8,385 bases of DNA from Candidatus Omnitrophota bacterium (lineage in GTDB: Bacteria; Omnitrophota; Gorgyraeia; B26-G9), in contig QNCH01000058.1 of the NCBI GenBank assembly GCA_003645745.1, positions 1 through 8,385 of the forward strand. Direction: 5' to 3'. Below the pieces are notes generated by a model. It was not told the origin of the DNA. It saw only the letters and a program-made list of their open reading frames with translations, and made no database searches. The position numbers were made by a program, and so were the translations under genes. This document shows, piece after piece, positions 1-7,412 of the stretch (position 1 is the stretch's first letter; the number at the start of each line of letters is the position of its first letter).

Positions 1-39
1 CAGGGGGATGTCGTAAACTTACAAACCAATTACGTTTGA
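1..39 (+). other. Possible edge of an upstream gene or element
   Basis: The first 39 bases are noticeably richer in G+C than the following 55. On the plus strand they read as 12 codons ending in TGA (QGDVVNLQTNYV). This could be the last codons of a convergent gene or the end of an inserted element. It is too short to identify; the remaining bases 40-93 are AT-rich spacer with one 12-base palindrome, TATTGTACAATA, at 43-54. Confidence 0.15.
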
Positions 40-93
40 GTATATTGTACAATAAATTAATTTTTAAAATTTTTGTATTAAAAGTAACAATTT

Positions 94-396
94 CTATTTT
101 ATATTTACCAATGTGTTTAACTTCTCTAATATCGCTCCATCTGATCTTTTGGTGAATCTACTAATTGGAGCTATAAAAATTATTCCTTCTGTTGTAATTT
201 TACAGAAAAAAGATTTAATATGCATAAAATAGGTTGAACACCAAATAATCGAAGTAATAAGCCAAAAAACTCCTAAATTTTGCTTCCCGCTAAAAAAATT
301 TAATAGTGATACAAGTAAGGCCAGTAAGACATTTGCAATAATAAGTTTTTTCAGCCCCCCAGTATGTTTGAATTCTTTTTGTTCCGATATATTCAT
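94..396 (-). CDS. Small two-helix membrane protein of unknown function
   Basis: I do not recognise this family. From ATG 396 the protein has 100 residues: a short charged N-terminus, a hydrophobic helix (about LIIANVLLALLVSLLNFF), a short SGKQN loop, and a second helix (LGVFWLITSIIWCSTYFM). A basic soluble tail of about 40 residues follows, with the pattern CKITTEGIIFIAPISRFTKR. Flanking lysines suggest that both ends face the cytoplasm. Two helices followed by an Ixx-x-GI-type beta-strand tail loosely recall small bacterial PH-like membrane proteins, but that is a guess. The start at 396 is preferred over ATG 402 because AGAAAG (403-408) lies six bases before 396 but abuts 402. It is AT-rich like the spacers, is separated from apt by a structured spacer, and may have its own promoter (TATTAT-like sequences near 409-414), so it is probably not part of the main operon. 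Confidence 0.55.
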   Translation of the reverse strand: MNISEQKEFKHTGGLKKLIIANVLLALLVSLLNFFSGKQNLGVFWLITSIIWCSTYFMHIKSFFCKITTEGIIFIAPISRFTKRSDGAILEKLNTLVNIK

Positions 397-454
397 AGCC
401 ATCTTTCTATAATATATTTTTTAAATTTAATTTCCGGTATTTGCTATAGAAACT

Positions 455-497
455 GACAGACCAGCCTGTCCCACTATGTGGGATTCCCTACAGCCTG
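455..497. repeat. Small inverted and direct repeats in a G+C-richer intergenic patch
   Basis: In the 154-base spacer after apt, a patch at about 455-510 is clearly richer in G+C than its surroundings. It holds a perfect 6-base-pair inverted repeat, TCCCAC-TAT-GTGGGA (469-483), and an overlapping one, GACAG-ACCAGC-CTGTC (455-470). The heptamer CAGCCTG occurs at 462-468 and again at 491-497. The hairpins may act as a weak 3'-end structure for the apt transcript, but no good T-run follows on the minus strand. It may instead be a copy of a dispersed palindromic element, which cannot be judged from one window. Confidence 0.45.
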
Positions 498-556
498 CCA
501 CAAGCCAAGGATTATTGCTCATGATTATTCTATTTAGATGCTACTATGCATAATGA

Positions 557-1081
557 TTAGTATTTTAGTAATGACAAAATATTATGATCAGGAAGTTTTT
601 TTCTACCGTTTAGGAATGTTAGTTCAATTAAAAAACCAATGCCAACAATTTTCGCGTTTAATTTTTCCAATAGTTTGCATACAGCAGATATTGTCCCTCC
701 AGTAGCAAGAACATCATCTACAATGATTACAGAATCACCTTGTTTTATCGCATCCTGATGCACTTCCAAAGTATCTTTGCCATATTCAAGGGAATAAGTA
801 ACTTGATAAGTTTTATAAGGCAATTTACCTTTTTTACGCACAAGCACAAGCCCGGAATTTAATTTATACGCTAATACCGCGCCTAAAATAAACCCGCGCG
901 CTTCTACACAAACTACTGCCGCAATTTTTTCCCCTTGATATTGCTGATACATTGTATCAATTGCAAGTCTGAATGTAGTAGGATTAGAAAGCAGCGTTGT
1001 AATGTCTTTAAAAATTACACCTTTTTGGGGAAAATCAGGAATATCTCGAATAGAATCAGCTAAAATTTTTAACCTATCCAT
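557..1081 (-). CDS. apt: Adenine phosphoribosyltransferase
   Basis: Apt converts adenine and PRPP into AMP and pyrophosphate in purine salvage. From the chosen start it has 174 residues, normal for the family. Marks are IRDIPDFPQKGVIFKDITTLL at the N-terminus (11-31, the hallmark PDFP-KG-FKDITTLL pattern), VCVEARGFILGAVLA (57-71), VRKKGKLPYKTYQVTYSLEYG (81-101, the flexible loop and the Y-x-LEYG element), and the PRPP-binding loop VIIVDDVLATGGT (118-130). The ATG at 1081 is preferred over ATG 1099: it gives the usual family N-terminus and follows the sigma stop by a single base, whereas the earlier ATG adds MRVWIK and overlaps the sigma gene by 17 bases. It is the last gene of the tightly packed block. 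PPDK and Apt both handle AMP and pyrophosphate, a possible metabolic link that is only inference. Confidence 0.96.
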   Translation of the reverse strand: MDRLKILADSIRDIPDFPQKGVIFKDITTLLSNPTTFRLAIDTMYQQYQGEKIAAVVCVEARGFILGAVLAYKLNSGLVLVRKKGKLPYKTYQVTYSLEYGKDTLEVHQDAIKQGDSVIIVDDVLATGGTISAVCKLLEKLNAKIVGIGFLIELTFLNGRKKLPDHNILSLLKY

Positions 1082-1082
1082 T

Positions 1083-1898
1083 TTAATCCAAACTCTCATC
1101 GTCTTTAAGCATTTTTCGCAATTTTTTCAAAGCACTATTTTCAATCTGCCGCACACGCTCCCGGCTAATATTAAAACCTTTAGCAGTTTCTTCTAAAGTT
1201 CTAAATGTGCTGTCATTAAGCCCATACCTTAGAATTAAAATCTGCCTTTCCCTTTCAGTTAGTTGATTTAATAATTCAGTAATTTTCTCCTGGCGCAAAA
1301 AATTATTTAACTCATCAAAAGGCGAAATTATAGTTTCATCTTCAACCAAATCCATAAATTCCCCCTGATGATTTCCTGAGCCAATCGGTTTATGCAAAGA
1401 AGTTGTGCGCGTAATTATTTCATGCAAACGCCGAGCTTCTTTTAAAGAAAGTTTCATTTTTTGCGCGATTTCTTTTATTAAAGGAATACGCCCTAATTTT
1501 TGTGATAATTGTTCAGTAGTACGCCTCCACTTTGTAATTGTCTCCATCAAGTAAATAGGTACCCTTATTGTCTTACTTTGATTAGCAATAGCTCTGGTAA
1601 TATACTGTTTTATCCACCATGCGGAATAAGTACTAAAACGGTATCCCTTAGAAGGCTCAAATTTTTTCACCGCATGCATTAACCCCAAATTGCCTTCTTC
1701 AATTAAATCTGTAATTGGCACTCCTAAAAAACTATATTTTTTAGCAATATTAACCACTAACCTCAAATTAGACCTGATCATTAATTTACGCGCAACAGGA
1801 TCACCTTTTTTTGCTTTTTTAGATATTTTCAATTCATCTTCAGGTGTTAATAATGGAATATTTTTAATATCTTTTAAGTATAATTTAATCGGATCCAT
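1083..1898 (-). CDS. RpoD/SigA-family RNA polymerase sigma factor, short form without region 1.1
   Basis: This is a sigma-70 family factor of group 1 or 2 that directs RNA polymerase to promoters. The 271 residues contain region 1.2 (DPIKLYLKDIKNIPLLT, 2-18) and region 2 with SNLRLVVNIAKKY (43-55) and DLIEEGNLGLMHAVKKFEP (64-82). The core -10 recognition helix is GYRFSTYSAWWIKQYITRAI (85-104). Region 3 includes the KLGRIP element (134-139), and the 3.2 finger is near DLVEDETIISPFDE (183-196). Region 4 has LTERERQILILRYGL (213-227) and the -35 recognition helix-turn-helix TLEETAKGFNISRERVRQIE (234-253). There is no acidic region 1.1 or non-conserved insert, so it is shorter than a typical housekeeping RpoD and resembles RpoS or other group 2 factors. 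It could still be the primary sigma in this lineage. The start is well supported by AAAGGA six bases upstream, formed by the last codons of ppdK; apt follows after one base. Confidence 0.95.
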   Translation of the reverse strand: MDPIKLYLKDIKNIPLLTPEDELKISKKAKKGDPVARKLMIRSNLRLVVNIAKKYSFLGVPITDLIEEGNLGLMHAVKKFEPSKGYRFSTYSAWWIKQYITRAIANQSKTIRVPIYLMETITKWRRTTEQLSQKLGRIPLIKEIAQKMKLSLKEARRLHEIITRTTSLHKPIGSGNHQGEFMDLVEDETIISPFDELNNFLRQEKITELLNQLTERERQILILRYGLNDSTFRTLEETAKGFNISRERVRQIENSALKKLRKMLKDDESLD

Positions 1899-1901
1899 TT
1901 T

Positions 1902-4592
1902 TTATCCTTTATTTTCATCCTCAATAGCCGCTTGAGCTGCAGCCAAACGCGCGATAGGCACTCTATAGGGAGAACAGCTAACATAATTCAACCCAACTCT
2001 GTGACAAAATTTTACTGAATTCGGTTCTCCGCCATGCTCTCCGCAAATACCGCATTTTAAATCCTTTTTTACCTGCCGCCCAAGTTTAACTGCTGTTTCA
2101 ACAAGCTTGCCAACTCCTTCTTGATCAATAGTCTCAAAAGGATCATCTGGTAAAATTTTATTTGACAAATATTCAGGCAGAAAAACTCCCGCGTCATCCC
2201 GGCTGTAGCCAAAAGTCATTTGTGTTAAGTCATTTGTGCCAAAAGAAAAAAACTCTGCTTTAACCGCAGTTTTATCCGCGGTAAGAGCTGCCCTGGGTAT
2301 TTCAATCATTGTGCCTACAGTGTAGGTAAGTTTTATTTCTGCTTTTGCAATAAGATTATCAGCAATTTCTCTAACTATTTTTTCTAAAAAATCAAATTCA
2401 TTATGCGTACCAATAAGAGGAATCATAATTTCAGGAAAAACTTTCACTCCTTTTTTAGTCATCTTGCACGCAGCCTCAATAATCGCTGTAGTCTGCATTA
2501 CACAAAGCTCAGGATACGTAATTGACAACCTGCATCCGCGATGGCCAAGCATAGGATTTAATTCATGCAAATTTCTGATTAAATCCTTTATCTTTCCCTC
2601 GCTTACCCCCATACGTTTTGCCATCTCTTTCTGACCTTTAATATCATTTGGCAAAAACTCGTGTAAAGGAGGGTCAAGCAATCTTATTGTTACAGGCAAT
2701 CCATTCATTTCTTTGAATATACCTTCAAAATCTTTACGTTGATAAGGCAGAAGTTTTTTCAAAGCTTTTTCCCTGCCAGCTTTATTGTCAGCAAGAATAA
2801 ACTCTCTGATTGCCCAAATTCTCTCTCCTTCAAAAAACATATGCTCTGTTCTTGTTAATCCAATGCCTTCTGCCCCTAAACGGCGCGCGACAAGAGAATC
2901 TTTTGGTGTATCAGAATTTGTCCTGACTTTAAGTTTACGATATTTATCCGCCCACTGCATTATATGGGTAAACATTTTATAAATCTGACTTTTCTTAGCA
3001 GAATTATTATTCTCAACAATTCCGGCAATCACCGGGCTGGCAGAAGACGCAACATTGCCCAGCATAACCTCTCCAGTAGAGCCGTCAACGGAGATAAAAT
3101 CCCCTTCTTTAATTATTTTTTTACCAACAGTTATTTGTTTCTTAGTATAATTTATATTTAAAGCACTGCATCCTGCTACGCAGCATTTACCCCATCCTCT
3201 TGCTACAACAGCAGCATGTGAAGTCATTCCTCCGGTTGAAGTTAAAATTCCCTCTGCAGCATGCATACCAGCAACATCTTCAGGAGAAGTTTCATGCCTG
3301 ACCAAAATAACCTTTTTGCCTTTCTTCTTCCACTCTTGGGCAGCAGCAGCAGTAAATACTACATGGCCTGAAGCAGCTCCAGGGCCGGCAGGTAAACCTT
3401 TAGCAATCCGCGTTGCCTTAGCCTTTGCCTTTAAATCAAATATTGGAAAAAGCAGCTGGTTAAGCTGGCTGCCTTCAATACGCATAAGGGCTTCTTTTTC
3501 AGTAATCATTTTTTCTTCTACCATATCATAAGCCACTTTCACTGCTGCTAAGCCAGTGCGTTTGCCTGTACGCGTTTGCAGCATAAAAAGTTTGCCTTCC
3601 TGAATAGTAAATTCAAGATCCTGGATATCCCGGTAATGCTTTTCAAGCTTCTCACGGATACTTTCAAGCTGCTGATAAATCTCAGGCATTTTCTTTTTTA
3701 ATTCACTTATCGGCTCAGGTGTCCTAATACCGGCAACAACATCTTCACCCTGGGCATTAACTAAAAATTCTCCAAAAAATTTATTTTCTCCAGTAGAAGG
3801 GTTACGTGTAAAAGCAACACCAGTACCTGAAGTTTCACCCATATTGCCAAAAACCATTGCCTGCACATTAACTGCTGTGCCAAGCAATCCGATAATTTTA
3901 TTAATGTTGCGATAAACTACAGCGCGTTCAGTCTGCCATGAACCAAACACCGCGTTAACCGCAGCCATTAGCTGCTCTTTTGCCTGATTAGGAAAAGGTT
4001 TACGCACATATTTCTGATATACTTTTTTATACTCTCTAACTAATTCCTGTAATTGTTCTGCATTAAGGCTGGTATCTAATTCTACTTTATATTTTTTCTT
4101 TAAAGCAGTTAATTTTTCTTCAAAATATTCATGTGATACCCCCATTACCACTCCACCAAACATATCAATAAACCTGCGGTACGCGTCCCAGGCCAAGCGC
4201 GGGTTATTAGTTTTTTCTGCTAAGCCTTTCACTGAATCATCATTTAATCCTAAATTTAAAACAGTATCCATCATCCCGGGCATTGATAGTGCAGCTCCGC
4301 TTCTTACTGAAACCAAAAGCGGATTTTTAGCATCCCCTAATTTAGCCTGCATTTCATTTTCAAGTTTGGTGATATTAGAATCAATCTGTTTTTGTAATTC
4401 CTGCGGATATTTATTATTATGATCATAATAATACTTACAAACTTCAGTTGAAATTGTAAAACCAGGAGGCACAGTCACGCCAATCTTAACCATCTCAGCT
4501 AAGTTCGCGCCTTTGCCACCTAATATTGCTTTCATTTTTGCATTACCTTCAGACTTTCCTTTGCCAAAGAAGTAAACGTATTTTTCTGCCAT
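1902..4592 (-). CDS. ppdK: Pyruvate, phosphate dikinase
   Basis: PPDK catalyses the reversible conversion of pyruvate, ATP and phosphate into phosphoenolpyruvate, AMP and pyrophosphate. It can serve gluconeogenesis or, in reverse, pyrophosphate-linked glycolysis. The full 896 residues match the family's usual 870-900. The N-terminal ATP-grasp region has LGGKGANLAEM at 24-34, VRSGAALSMPGMMDTVLNLG at 96-115 and FGNMGETSGTGVAFTRNP at 248-265. The central swivelling domain carries STGGMTSHAAVVARGWGK at 452-469, with phosphohistidine H459 and the potential regulatory threonine T457. The C-terminal TIM barrel shows GIGLTRTEHMF at 576-586, NPMLGHRGCR at 679-688, FGTNDLTQMTFG at 784-795, and the catalytic cysteine C850 in GICGEHGGEP. 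All key residues are present. It follows glyS after 34 bases and ends three bases before the sigma gene. A PPDK regulatory protein gene (DUF299) is not present in the window. Confidence 0.98.
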   Translation of the reverse strand: MAEKYVYFFGKGKSEGNAKMKAILGGKGANLAEMVKIGVTVPPGFTISTEVCKYYYDHNNKYPQELQKQIDSNITKLENEMQAKLGDAKNPLLVSVRSGAALSMPGMMDTVLNLGLNDDSVKGLAEKTNNPRLAWDAYRRFIDMFGGVVMGVSHEYFEEKLTALKKKYKVELDTSLNAEQLQELVREYKKVYQKYVRKPFPNQAKEQLMAAVNAVFGSWQTERAVVYRNINKIIGLLGTAVNVQAMVFGNMGETSGTGVAFTRNPSTGENKFFGEFLVNAQGEDVVAGIRTPEPISELKKKMPEIYQQLESIREKLEKHYRDIQDLEFTIQEGKLFMLQTRTGKRTGLAAVKVAYDMVEEKMITEKEALMRIEGSQLNQLLFPIFDLKAKAKATRIAKGLPAGPGAASGHVVFTAAAAQEWKKKGKKVILVRHETSPEDVAGMHAAEGILTSTGGMTSHAAVVARGWGKCCVAGCSALNINYTKKQITVGKKIIKEGDFISVDGSTGEVMLGNVASSASPVIAGIVENNNSAKKSQIYKMFTHIMQWADKYRKLKVRTNSDTPKDSLVARRLGAEGIGLTRTEHMFFEGERIWAIREFILADNKAGREKALKKLLPYQRKDFEGIFKEMNGLPVTIRLLDPPLHEFLPNDIKGQKEMAKRMGVSEGKIKDLIRNLHELNPMLGHRGCRLSITYPELCVMQTTAIIEAACKMTKKGVKVFPEIMIPLIGTHNEFDFLEKIVREIADNLIAKAEIKLTYTVGTMIEIPRAALTADKTAVKAEFFSFGTNDLTQMTFGYSRDDAGVFLPEYLSNKILPDDPFETIDQEGVGKLVETAVKLGRQVKKDLKCGICGEHGGEPNSVKFCHRVGLNYVSCSPYRVPIARLAAAQAAIEDENKG
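1905..1910 (-). promoter_or_regulatory. Ribosome binding site of the sigma factor gene, inside ppdK
   Basis: The minus strand reads AAAGGA followed by TAAAAA and the ATG at 1898, giving a six-base spacer. It overlaps the final codons of ppdK, so the two genes share a transcript and probably have coupled translation. Confidence 0.7.
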
Positions 4593-4603
4593 TTTTGTTT
4601 TAA

Positions 4604-4610
4604 CCCCTTT
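4604..4610 (-). promoter_or_regulatory. Ribosome binding site of ppdK
   Basis: The minus strand reads AAAGGGG with an 11-base spacer before the ppdK ATG at 4592, preceded by a further GAAAGGG. The purine-rich leader in this 34-base spacer suggests strong, possibly independent, translation initiation. Confidence 0.6.
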
Positions 4611-4626
4611 CCCTTTCTTAAAAAAA

Positions 4627-5952
4627 TTAACTTATTTTATCCTTAAAATATCCCTTAAGCATATCTATTGCAACCCTATCCTGCAGCATTGTATCTCTAT
4701 CCCTGACTGTAACTTTCCCATCATCTAATGACTGCACATCAACTGTTACACAATACAATGTTCCTATCTCATCCTGTCTGCGGTATAATTTACCAATTGC
4801 CGCAGTGTCATCATATTTTACCACAAAATCTTTTCTAAGACTACTAGTAATTTTTTTTGCTAATTCTACAATATCACCGCGTTTTTTCAACAGCGGCAAA
4901 ACCGCCACTTTATAAGGCGCGAGATCTTTGCTAAGGCCTAAAATTACTCTTTTTAAGCCTTTTACTTCTTCTTCTCTGTACGCGTCTGATAAAAAAGCTA
5001 ATAAAGCACGGTCCACTCCACCTGAAGGTTCAATAACATAAGGCAAATACCGTTTATTTTCCACTGCATCAAAAAAAGTTAATTGTTTCCCACTTTTTAA
5101 AGTATGCTGATTTAAATCAAAATCTCTGCGATTAGCAATCCCCTCAAGCTCCGACCAACCAAAAGGAAAAAGATATTCTATATCTGTGCAAGCTTTCGCG
5201 TAATGCGCTAATTCCTGCCTATTATGCGGCCTTAACCTCAAACTTTCTTTTTTTATGCCTAAGCTAATATACCAATTAAAACGCTGGCCTATCCATTGTT
5301 GATAAGCTGTATCCGCAGTTTCAGGTTTAACAAAATATTCTATTTCCATTTGTTCAAATTCTCTAGTGCGAAAAATGAAATTGCCAGGAGTTATTTCATT
5401 GCGAAAACTTTTGCCTATCTGGGCAATCCCAAAAGGTAGTTTTAAATGGCGAGAGTTAATCACATTAATAAAATTAACAAAGATCCCCTGTGCAGTTTCC
5501 GGGCGTAAATAGATAGTAGAACTATCGTCCTCTACAGGACCTAAATGTGTTTTTAACATTAAATTAAAAAGCCTTGGCGGATTTTTTTCTAAATTAATCT
5601 CCGTACCGCATTCAGGGCATTTTTTTATATTGCCTTTGCTTTGTAAATGGTCAACACGAAAACGTTTTTTACAATTTTTACAATCTACCAGCGGATCAGT
5701 AAACCCATCAATATGCCCGGAAGCTCTCCATACATCCGGATGCATTAATATAGCACTGTCAAGACCTTCCACATCTTCTCTTGCATGTACCACACTATTC
5801 CACCAACACTGTTTCAAATTACGTTTTAATTCCACTCCCAATGGCCCATAATCCCATGTACTTGCCAGTCCGCCATAAATTTCTGAACTCTGAAATATAA
5901 ATCCACGCCTCTTACACAGAGAAACTATTTTATCCATCGAAATATCAAACAT
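4627..5952 (-). CDS. glyS: Glycyl-tRNA synthetase, single-chain class IIa type
   Basis: This enzyme charges tRNA-Gly with glycine in the cytoplasm. It is the homodimeric single-polypeptide type related to eukaryotic and Gram-positive GlyRS, not the alpha2-beta2 GlyQ/GlyS type. Visible marks are [17 protein letters not shown] at residues 12-28, [13 protein letters not shown] at 33-45, the class II motif 2 region FRNEI...RTREFEQME at 183-203, and motif 3 [13 protein letters not shown] at 308-320. A zinc-finger-like insertion has C91-x2-C94 and C112-x2-C115. The C-terminal anticodon-binding domain spans about 345-435 ([37 protein letters not shown]). At 441 residues it is near family length. The ATG at 5952 overlaps the recO stop (ATGTTTGA) and has a strong AAGGGG ribosome binding site five bases away, which favours it over the internal Met6. 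No T-box leader or other riboregulator fits, because there is no spacer. Confidence 0.97.
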   Translation of the reverse strand: MFDISMDKIVSLCKRRGFIFQSSEIYGGLASTWDYGPLGVELKRNLKQCWWNSVVHAREDVEGLDSAILMHPDVWRASGHIDGFTDPLVDCKNCKKRFRVDHLQSKGNIKKCPECGTEINLEKNPPRLFNLMLKTHLGPVEDDSSTIYLRPETAQGIFVNFINVINSRHLKLPFGIAQIGKSFRNEITPGNFIFRTREFEQMEIEYFVKPETADTAYQQWIGQRFNWYISLGIKKESLRLRPHNRQELAHYAKACTDIEYLFPFGWSELEGIANRRDFDLNQHTLKSGKQLTFFDAVENKRYLPYVIEPSGGVDRALLAFLSDAYREEEVKGLKRVILGLSKDLAPYKVAVLPLLKKRGDIVELAKKITSSLRKDFVVKYDDTAAIGKLYRRQDEIGTLYCVTVDVQSLDDGKVTVRDRDTMLQDRVAIDMLKGYFKDKIS

Positions 5953-6703
5953 ACGAGCCCCTTATTTCACTTAAAAATGATAACGATTTAAATTTTCTAC
6001 CAAGATAAAAACCAATAAAACTCCCTAAGATTTGTTCTAATTGCTTGCGAATGCTTAATGTTATTTTAAAATTATTAAATTTAGAGAGGTCCATTTGCTC
6101 AATATAATTGACTGATGCAATCGTTCCTTCCATAATATGCTGTGCGGCAAAATCTTTCCCAAAACAATTTTTACAAAGTAAACCGCCGAACACATAACTA
6201 AACTTACTTTTCTCCGCGATATTTTCACCACAACTCACACAGCAGTCAAAATACGGTTTAAATCCGGAAATTTTTAAAAACTTAATTTCAAAAATATACC
6301 TGATTTGTTCTAAACCACAACCGGCATCCAGAAAATTTAAAAATTGCAGTAGTAATACAAATATTTCCTTGTTTTTTTCACCTACAAGCATTACTGTATT
6401 AACCAGCTCCAAAAAATAAGCAGCGTAAGTAAATTTTTCCAAACACCCACCTATGTTGCCAAAATGCTGCAGCATATCCGCTTGACTGATTATATGCAAA
6501 TCAGACACATTATTTTCATAAAAAACAATCTCATTATAACTCATTAGCAAAAAATTTGTGCCAAACTTTCCAATTTTTCTTCTCGCTCCTTTTGCCTGAG
6601 CATTAATTTTACCAAAATCAAAAGTAAATAATTTTAAAAGATAGCTCGTCTCTCTATAATCTTTTGTCTCTAAAACAATCGCTTTAGTTTTATGAATAGC
6701 CAT
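5945..6703 (-). CDS. recO: DNA repair protein RecO
   Basis: RecO works with RecR and RecF to load RecA onto SSB-coated single-stranded DNA during gap repair. The protein (252 residues from the chosen start) has an N-terminal OB fold beginning [19 protein letters not shown], with [17 protein letters not shown] completing the typical RecO opening. A helical domain follows, and then a zinc motif C155-x2-C158 ... C177-x2-C180 with the GGLLC signature. Length is normal (about 240-260). A TTG at 6730 would add nine residues (MFFIFLNFK) overlapping the upstream gene by 26 bases. The ATG at 6703 is preferred because RecO proteins usually begin at MAxHKTxAIVL, and it sits one base after the upstream stop, suggesting coupled translation. 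The 3' end overlaps glyS by 8 bases. The recO-glyS adjacency is common in Firmicutes. Confidence 0.93.
   Translation of the reverse strand: MAIHKTKAIVLETKDYRETSYLLKLFTFDFGKINAQAKGARRKIGKFGTNFLLMSYNEIVFYENNVSDLHIISQADMLQHFGNIGGCLEKFTYAAYFLELVNTVMLVGEKNKEIFVLLLQFLNFLDAGCGLEQIRYIFEIKFLKISGFKPYFDCCVSCGENIAEKSKFSYVFGGLLCKNCFGKDFAAQHIMEGTIASVNYIEQMDLSKFNNFKITLSIRKQLEQILGSFIGFYLGRKFKSLSFLSEIRGSYV
5958..5963 (-). promoter_or_regulatory. Ribosome binding site of glyS, inside recO
   Basis: The minus strand reads AAGGGG five bases before the glyS ATG at 5952, within the last codons of recO. It supports the start at Met1 (MFDIS) rather than Met6 and suggests reinitiation coupled to recO translation. Confidence 0.7.
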
Positions 6704-6704
6704 C

Positions 6705-7412
6705 TTAAAATTTAAAAAAATAAAAAACAAAAGAAGTTAAACTAATACCTAACAAAGCTCCGGCAATTACCTCTTTCCGGCTGTGATATCCTAACTTAAG
6801 CCTGCTTTGAGCGATAAACACTGCCAACAAAAAAACTAATGTAACAATTAATATATTTTTTGACAGAAAAAAAGTAACCATCCAGATAGAAAAACTAATC
6901 GCGCTATGCCCTGACGGCATACCGCCGCGCAGCGGTTTTCCTCTGCCGCTGCTGGCTTTAGAAAACATTACCCCTGCAACCACCACAAATAAAGAAATAA
7001 AAACTATATGCAAAGGCCTTTGTTTAATATACTCAATATTAGAATAAAAATTTTTCCCATGCAAAACTGTTAAGAGTAATAAATACCCTACTAAAACAGC
7101 ATTAACAGAAGCAACCAATACCGCTCCCGCGGAAATATCTTTAATTATTCGTGCTAAAGGATGGAATTCATTAGTTATTAAATCAATTACTAATTCAATG
7201 CTTGTATTAAGCATTTCAGTAATAAAGACAAAACAAATAGTAAGCAAAAGCAAGATTAATTCTACTTTACTTAAATTAAAATAAATACCTAAAAGCAATA
7301 CAAACAGGCCACACAAAAAATGCAAACGCATATTTTTTTGTGTTTTTAAAACATACATAACCCCTTCAATTGCATAATTAAAACTATCAAATAATTTTCT
7401 TTGTTTATACAT
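6705..7412 (-). CDS. Fused undecaprenol/diacylglycerol kinase (DagK) and PAP2-family lipid phosphatase
   Basis: This is a 235-residue integral membrane protein with two lipid-carrier enzymes in one chain. Residues 1-115 are a prokaryotic DAGK domain of the Gram-positive undecaprenol kinase kind, with SFNYAIEGV, EMLNTSIELVID (E66, N69, E73, D77) and HPLARIIKDISAGAVL. Residues 130-235 are a PAP2 phosphatase: GGMPSGHSA at 163-171 (H169 catalytic) and SRLKLGYH at 203-210 (H210 nucleophile), followed by E214 where D is commoner. About six or seven hydrophobic segments are visible: three in the kinase and three or four in the phosphatase. The likely role is undecaprenyl phosphate formation and recycling for peptidoglycan and other glycans; this is inferred, and diacylglycerol or phosphatidate are alternative substrates. 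Oddly, the kinase motif normally reading E-x-N-x-R is Q25-K-N-M-R, so a metal-binding glutamate (E28 of E. coli DgkA) is missing. The ATG at 7412 lies inside the end of ybeY; the stop is one base before recO. Confidence 0.9.
   Translation of the reverse strand: MYKQRKLFDSFNYAIEGVMYVLKTQKNMRLHFLCGLFVLLLGIYFNLSKVELILLLLTICFVFITEMLNTSIELVIDLITNEFHPLARIIKDISAGAVLVASVNAVLVGYLLLLTVLHGKNFYSNIEYIKQRPLHIVFISLFVVVAGVMFSKASSGRGKPLRGGMPSGHSAISFSIWMVTFFLSKNILIVTLVFLLAVFIAQSRLKLGYHSRKEVIAGALLGISLTSFVFYFFKF

Noticed and set aside
1002..1196. Plus-strand ORF across the apt-sigma junction
   Set aside because: It overlaps two confident genes on the opposite strand and has no family resemblance.
1690..1935. 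Plus-strand ORF opposite the sigma factor gene
   Set aside because: It is a shadow of a well-conserved minus-strand gene and shows no recognisable domain or ribosome binding site.
2785..3531. Three short plus-strand ORFs opposite ppdK
   Set aside because: They are antisense to strongly conserved PPDK motifs and their translations look like noise.
5630..5851. Plus-strand ORF opposite glyS, with several cysteines
   Set aside because: The composition reflects the antisense of the GlyRS zinc-finger region; there is no independent support.
5945..6000. T-box or glycine riboswitch in front of glyS
   Set aside because: glyS overlaps the end of recO, so there is no leader that could hold one.
6704..6730. 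TTG start for recO at 6730
   Set aside because: It adds MFFIFLNFK, unlike RecO N-termini, and overlaps the upstream gene by 26 bases; ATG 6703 gives the standard start.
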